From Gilvimarinus algae (GTDB lineage: Bacteria > Pseudomonadota > Gammaproteobacteria > Pseudomonadales > Cellvibrionaceae): a stretch of DNA of 64,000 nucleotides. Under the pieces are notes generated by a model, which saw only the letters and a program-made list of their open reading frames with translations, ran no database searches and had not been told where the DNA came from. Made by a program: the position numbers and the translations under genes. This document shows, piece by piece, positions 59,523 through 64,000 of the stretch. The stretch is from assembly GCF_030518215.1 (NCBI RefSeq), contig NZ_JAULRT010000035.1, positions 310,001-374,000 of the forward strand, written 5' to 3'. The number at the start of each line of letters is the position of its first letter. Position 1 is the first letter of the stretch.

Positions 59523-61778
59523 TTAGTAAAAGCTGTAGTCCAGTTTGATATAGGCGGTTTGCGGTGCGCCCCAGACGGCGTAGCCCCAGTCGTCGCCGCC
59601 GGTGTTTTGGTAGGTGAAGTACTCTTCATCCAGCAGATTTTTGACCGCACCGGTGACTTTCCAGGCGCCGGATCGCCAGGAGACCTGAGCATTGGCGATG
59701 CCGTAGGCGTCTTGCTTGGACCAGGGGTCGTTTTCCAGTTGCAGTTCGTGATCACCGACCCAGGTGTAGTCGGCCTGAAAGGTCCAGCTGTTGAGGTAGT
59801 AGCGGGCCACCATGTTGGCGGAAACACCGGGAGCGGAGGGCATTTCATTGCCGTCTATGGCGATCTCCTGGCCGCCCACGTTGGTGACCAGGTCAGAGTC
59901 AATTTCAGTATCCAGCAGCCCCAGGCCGGTGATCACTTCAAAGTTATCGGTGATCAGGTAGGTTAGCTCGGCTTCCAGGCCCCGACCGTTTACGTCGCCC
60001 AGGTTGGCGATGTCCGAAGAGCCCGTGGAGGAGTCCCACAGCTGCGCCTGAAAGTCTTCCAACTCGTAGGCAAACACCGCCAGGTTAAGCCGGGCGCGGC
60101 CGCCGGCCAAGGTGGCTTTGTAGCCTGCCTCGAGGCTGGTCATGGTTTCTTTTTCCACCGGGCCAAACGCGCGCACACTACTGACGTAAGAGCCATTAAA
60201 CCCGCCGGATTTTAAACCGCGGGATAGGCTGGCGTAGTACAGAGTGTCGTTGTCGGGTGTGTAGTTCAGCCCCAGCCGGCCACTGAAGCCTTCTTCGTCA
60301 ATGGTGTCATTGAAATACTGGTCGCCAGAGTAACTGGGTTCGCCGCGATTGCTCAGCTCGGCTTGCTTTTCTTCCCAAGTGTAGCGGGCGCCCACGGTGA
60401 GCTTCAGGGTGTTGGTGAGGTGCTTGCCGATCTGGCCAAACACGGCGTAGGACTCGGTGTCCTGATCCATGTATTCGTTGTGCCAATAACCGCCGAAGGT
60501 AGGGGCATCGCTGGTGGTCGGAGCTTGCGTAATTAGGTCGCGCTCGTCTTTAAAATAGTAAAGGCCGGACACCCAGTCCATGCTCTGGGTTGCGCCGCTG
60601 ATGCGAAACTCCTGGCTGAACTGCTCGGTATCGGCCTTGTACTGCTCGTCATACCAGATAACAGCGGTTGCATCAAAATCGTCCTCCAGCAGCTTGTCCA
60701 TTTGTTCCAGTGCGGTGATGGAGGTAATGTCGAACTTGTCGGTCTGAATTACCAGCTTGGCAGAGGCACCAAAGGTTTCAATTTCGGTCTTGAGCCCGTC
60801 GGCAGCGCCTGATGAGACATGCTTTGGCCCCCAGCCGCCGGCCTCTTCACGGCCTGTGCCGGCACCTTCAATGCTGCTGATGCACTCACCGTTCTGAATT
60901 CTTGCAGGCGAACAAAAGCTCGAGGTATTGGCCGGGTCCAGATAACCCATATGGACAAAGCCCACAGTCTGCTGGTCGGCCTCGCTGCCGTGTACGTCCA
61001 GCAGTAAGTTGGCTCTGTCGGACAAATCAATAGACAGCTTGCCGCGATAGCCCAGGGTATCGGTGGTGCCTAAATCGCGGCCGTCCACGCCGTTGGTCTG
61101 CCAACCATCGCTGTCGTTTTTCTTGACCGCAAAGCGGCCGCGCACGCTGTCGGTCAAAGGGCCGCTGACCGCACCTTCAAAAATGCGCTGGTTGTAGGTG
61201 CCGAGCTGCACGCTGGCGTCGGCCTCAAAGGATTCCGTCGGGTTGTTGGTAATGTGATGCACCAAACCCGCCGAGGTGTTGCGACCAAACAGCGTACCCT
61301 GGGGGCCGCGCAGCACTTCAACACGCTGGACGTCAAACAGCTGCATGCCCGAGCCCGAGGGGTTGCCCCGGTACACCTCATCCACATACAGGCCCACAGG
61401 AGCCTCCCAGGTGTCGGCAAAGTTGGATAAACCAATACCGCGCAGCGTCAGCGACGGGCTGGATGCTTCACCAAAGATGGCAAAGTAATTCATGTTAGGC
61501 ACTTGCTGAGTGATCTCAATGCCCGCTTCAACGCCCATGTTTTCCAGATCTTCACCGCTGAAGGCCGATATCGCAATGGCGACATCCTGCGCGCTTTCTT
61601 CGCGCTTTTGCGCGGTGACCATGACCTCTTCAATGGCTTTGCGCGGTTTTCTCTGTTTCTTTTTAGTGTCTTGTTGTGCCAAAGCAACAGGCGCCGCGAC
61701 AGAGCTTGCAATGGCCACGGAAATAGCGACGACGAGCGACTTGGATGGATGATTGCGCTTGGTTTTTAAGGTTTGCAT
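59523..61778 (-). CDS. TonB-dependent outer-membrane receptor
   Basis: 751 residues. Signal peptide (LVVAISVAIASSVAAPVALA), a basic linker, TonB box-like IEEVMVTAQKREE, plug domain (NYFAIFGEASSPSLTLRGIG, VEVLRGPQGTLFGRN) and a 22-strand barrel ending TAYIKLDYSFY. It should import a scarce nutrient (iron complex, vitamin or oligosaccharide) using TonB energy. Cysteines in SFCSPARIQNGEC may form a disulfide. A GCAAAC-N10-GTTTGC dyad lies 155 bases upstream of the start (61933-61954). Confidence 0.93.
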   Translation of the reverse strand: MQTLKTKRNHPSKSLVVAISVAIASSVAAPVALAQQDTKKKQRKPRKAIEEVMVTAQKREESAQDVAIAISAFSGEDLENMGVEAGIEITQQVPNMNYFAIFGEASSPSLTLRGIGLSNFADTWEAPVGLYVDEVYRGNPSGSGMQLFDVQRVEVLRGPQGTLFGRNTSAGLVHHITNNPTESFEADASVQLGTYNQRIFEGAVSGPLTDSVRGRFAVKKNDSDGWQTNGVDGRDLGTTDTLGYRGKLSIDLSDRANLLLDVHGSEADQQTVGFVHMGYLDPANTSSFCSPARIQNGECISSIEGAGTGREEAGGWGPKHVSSGAADGLKTEIETFGASAKLVIQTDKFDITSITALEQMDKLLEDDFDATAVIWYDEQYKADTEQFSQEFRISGATQSMDWVSGLYYFKDERDLITQAPTTSDAPTFGGYWHNEYMDQDTESYAVFGQIGKHLTNTLKLTVGARYTWEEKQAELSNRGEPSYSGDQYFNDTIDEEGFSGRLGLNYTPDNDTLYYASLSRGLKSGGFNGSYVSSVRAFGPVEKETMTSLEAGYKATLAGGRARLNLAVFAYELEDFQAQLWDSSTGSSDIANLGDVNGRGLEAELTYLITDNFEVITGLGLLDTEIDSDLVTNVGGQEIAIDGNEMPSAPGVSANMVARYYLNSWTFQADYTWVGDHELQLENDPWSKQDAYGIANAQVSWRSGAWKVTGAVKNLLDEEYFTYQNTGGDDWGYAVWGAPQTAYIKLDYSFY

Positions 61779-63162
61779 AGTGTTTCCTTTTTATCCAACG
61801 TATCCAGCTTGCATTGAGTGAACGCCGGGCAATTCAAGCGCGATGAATCTGCCTAAACACCGGGTTCGATTGACATGCCAGCAGACCCTCCCAATCTGTT
61901 GGCAAATCGCCCTGAATCGGGCGGACTTGTGCGCAAACCCAAGCATGAGTTTGCATGAGCTCTCGCTCATTGCGGTACCTCCTGTCGCCGCGAATTTATT
62001 CGGTCAATGACATTGCCGACTTACTTGCTTTACTGCTTTTTCAGATTAAAGGGCATTGCCGAGCGCCGACCGATACAACCGGGCCCTGTTCGGAACAATT
62101 CGCCTGTACTCTGAAAACGCTGCAGACGCAGTGGTGCCCTATAAGGCATATTCCACGCCAATGGTTATCTGAATAACACCCGTTCTGGTTATTCCTTGCT
62201 ACTATTTTAGGCGGGTGCTTTGACGCACACCTTTTTGTAGGCACCGCTCCTCTTTGTGAGCGCAATGAGCGGCGCCAAGCGCTTGTTCTTTCTGGCGCTA
62301 AAGCAACGTACGAATACGCTGAGGCGAAAGTGGCTTCATATGTCTCGCACGATATTTTGAATAATGGCGCTTCGCTTTGGGGCAGAGCCTTCCAGCTTGC
62401 ACTCATCTGTTGCGGATGTTGAAAAATAAACCCCTTATCCATGGGATGAATCGTATTAGCAGTTAAGTTTAGCAGTAGCGCCGCGGATAGCCAAATACGC
62501 GCTTGAGGGTGAGCGCTCTTGGTGAATTACGGCGCCGTGCTATTTGTACAGATTAATCGGATTAATGATGTGGACTTTGCGATTTTTCTTTTGGCGTCAT
62601 TATCAAGTAGGCGACTTTTCTTGCTTCGCTTTTAAAGTGGCTTGGGAGACTGTCAATCGAATTTACACTACCTTAAATCGGCTAGCATGAAGCTTAGTGC
62701 ATCCCCCAGCTCAATACGCCTCCAAATAGCCAAAGCTTAACTGACCTTTCGTGAGCTGTATTTAAGGAGCCGCGATTTGCCAGGGCTTTGAACCGCAGAC
62801 AGCGTAGTTTTTACAGCTCGTCATACAGCCACGACAAGGAAGCCGCCATGAATCCCGATCAACGGGCGGTTGTTTCATGCTTGAATCTAGTTGGTTTGAG
62901 CTCTGTTCGGCAGCTTGGGGGGTGAGTGAGTTTTTCATAGTATCTCCGTTTTTTGGAGATACGCACCACTTTATGATTTGGATGACACCACTAAGGAATA
63001 AAGCATCGAGGTCGAGTGAATCTGCCTAACAAAGAATGGGCAACACCGACATAACGAAACCAGAATACCCTTCTGCGCGACAGTCAGCTATCTCCGCTCA
63101 GTGCTTGGGCTTTTTTAATGCCTCTGTATGCTGTGGCAGATGGATGATTGATTATAATAACC
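61779..63162. other. 1.38-kb region without a convincing gene
   Basis: Frames of up to 133 codons occur on both strands but none has a signal peptide, recognisable domain or ribosome site. The dyad GCAAAC/GTTTGC at 61933-61954 is the only clear regulatory-like element. A short GAATCTGCCTAA motif appears near 61846 and again near 63018. It may hold decayed genes. Confidence 0.5.
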
Positions 63163-63480
63163 CTAAGCCGATTGAGCTTGATCACACCCCTCTGGATTGA
63201 CGTATTGCACCCAAGCTCTGGCAACACCTACATAGACAAAATCAGAGTTAAGGCAGCATACCAAACGTAAATCGCCACTCTCTGGCGGGTCATAATCTTC
63301 AAGCCCCTCCAGCGCCAAACTGTTGGCCATTGGCGCCTTGCGGGTTATTTGTGCGGGCATGCTATCCAAATGCAGCTCCGCCGCCGTCCAGGTCAAACCA
63401 TCGCGCTCTTGAGCTGAACTATTTGGATTGTGCTCGTCAATAAATACCGCCGATGTGCCCGCTAGTTTTTTGTAAGCCAT
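63163..63480 (-). CDS. Small protein of unknown function
   Basis: 105 residues, no signal peptide. MAYKKLAGTSAVFIDEHNPN, TWTAAELHLDSMPAQITRK and LRLVCCLNSDFVYVGVARAW. An antiparallel-sheet pattern is likely but no family is recognised. It is isolated and has moderate GC. Confidence 0.55.
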   Translation of the reverse strand: MAYKKLAGTSAVFIDEHNPNSSAQERDGLTWTAAELHLDSMPAQITRKAPMANSLALEGLEDYDPPESGDLRLVCCLNSDFVYVGVARAWVQYVNPEGCDQAQSA

Positions 63481-63695
63481 GCTAACCCCCTACTGTAAGA
63501 GCGTCATCTTAGGGCTTTATCGCCGTGCGGAGTTGATCCAGATCATGTATTGCCTTTTTACTGAAAATTTTCAGGGCTCTGTACTTCGCCCGTTGCTTCA
63601 CCATGCCAACTCACCAGACACCAGCTGGCTCGTTCAGTGGAGGGCGTAAACGCTTCACTCTGTTCGGCAAGGCACCGGACGAAGGATGGCTTCTT

Positions 63696-63938
63696 TTACG
63701 GACTGCTACTGAGCACCGATAGTATTCTATGCACTTGCTCTGTGATTTCACTGCCCTGGGGCGTGAGGTATCCGCCATCGGGCTGAGTCACCAAGCCCTT
63801 ATCGTGCAGGCGCTTTGCGGCGGCCACCATGGCCGGATCGGCAGAATGCTGGTGGACTTTGATGCCTTCTTGCGAAGACGACGAATGGAACAGGGCGAGT
63901 AGATTGAGCTCGCTGAGCTGATCTTGGGAAAATGGCAT
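63696..63938 (-). CDS. TIGR02647-family small protein
   Basis: 80 residues: MPFSQDQLSELNLLALFH, QEGIKVHQHSADPAMVAAAK, RLHDKGLVTQPDGGYLTPQG and a C-terminal helix. The pattern of a short winged-helix-like fold matches TIGR02647 conserved proteins of Gammaproteobacteria, which are of unknown function and sometimes linked to DNA or replication genes. Confidence 0.8.
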   Translation of the reverse strand: MPFSQDQLSELNLLALFHSSSSQEGIKVHQHSADPAMVAAAKRLHDKGLVTQPDGGYLTPQGSEITEQVHRILSVLSSSP

Positions 63939-64000
63939 GTTACACCTCTTATTGTTGTCTGACTAAGCGTACCGGTGGAGAAGTAGCTTAGGTACTAAGC

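Noticed and set aside
62041-62442. 133-codon minus-strand frame in the 1.4-kb gap
   Set aside because: Mixed Cys/Arg/Ser composition without domain or ribosome site; typical random frame.

Overview
The window looks like a chromosome segment of a GC-rich marine gammaproteobacterium of the polysaccharide-degrading Cellvibrionales type (Cellvibrio, Saccharophagus, Teredinibacter, Marinimicrobium or a relative). The reasons are a GH19 chitinase with long polyserine linkers and two chitin-binding modules, a sialate O-acetylesterase, a GH43-like lipoprotein, a large TonB receptor, a sugar-porter MFS, and the Gammaproteobacteria-type ybhP-clsB-ybhN operon. Species assignment is inference; no rRNA or tRNA gene is present.

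Layout. 1-9 kb: a TetR repressor with clear operators divergent to a metallo-beta-lactamase-fold lipoprotein; a HAD phosphatase / SemiSWEET / (broken) GNAT operon divergent to a DeoR regulator; a glutaredoxin; a frameshifted XRE regulator; a DUF4336 protein; the chitinase with a LacI/NagR-like palindrome upstream; an NYN-LOTUS protein; an orphan MbtH-like protein; a VOC protein. 9-17 kb: rimO, a type IV pilin-like protein, a Cys/Gly-tailed protein, sialate O-acetylesterase, a GGDEF-EAL protein and a DASS transporter. 17-24 kb: an apparent periplasmic thiol-redox operon (DsbD-like membrane protein, TlpA, two thioredoxin-fold proteins, cytochrome b561) divergent to a CadC-type membrane regulator that is preceded by a 12-codon leader ORF, flanked by two paralogous secreted esterases. 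24-36 kb: DTW protein, lipocalin-like, DUF2807, ybhN/clsB/ybhP, an ECF sigma operon, MFS, GtrA, a PLA2-like secreted protein, a methyltransferase, the GH43-like lipoprotein and an ankyrin-type protein.

36.7-48.1 kb is the most coherent undescribed locus: two divergent operons. The minus-strand one encodes a PD40/HzsA-like diheme lipoprotein, two outer-membrane barrels, TlpA, a DUF4266 lipoprotein and a DUF3570 protein. The plus-strand one encodes a secreted c-type cytochrome, a diheme LamG lipoprotein and a twin-arginine DUF1501-like protein. They probably build a cell-surface cytochrome system of unknown substrate.

48.1-57.7 kb is an accessory region of lower GC. It holds a three-gene operon for a trypsin-like protein with four PPC-like repeats plus two unknown envelope proteins, a ParDE-type toxin-antitoxin pair with a textbook operator, a HigA-type antitoxin remnant, a PEP/IPTL-type anchored DUF1554-like protein and a PIN-like protein of 483 aa. 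Two families of intergenic repeats mark its borders. One family (three copies at 48.2, 53.6 and 55.0 kb) folds into hairpins whose arms change in compensation between copies, and a 33-bp exact duplication of the 3' end of the DUF1501-like gene flanks the first 5.4 kb of the island. 57.8-64 kb returns to high GC with a family 2 glycosyltransferase, a TonB-dependent receptor, a 1.4-kb region without a convincing gene, and two small conserved proteins.
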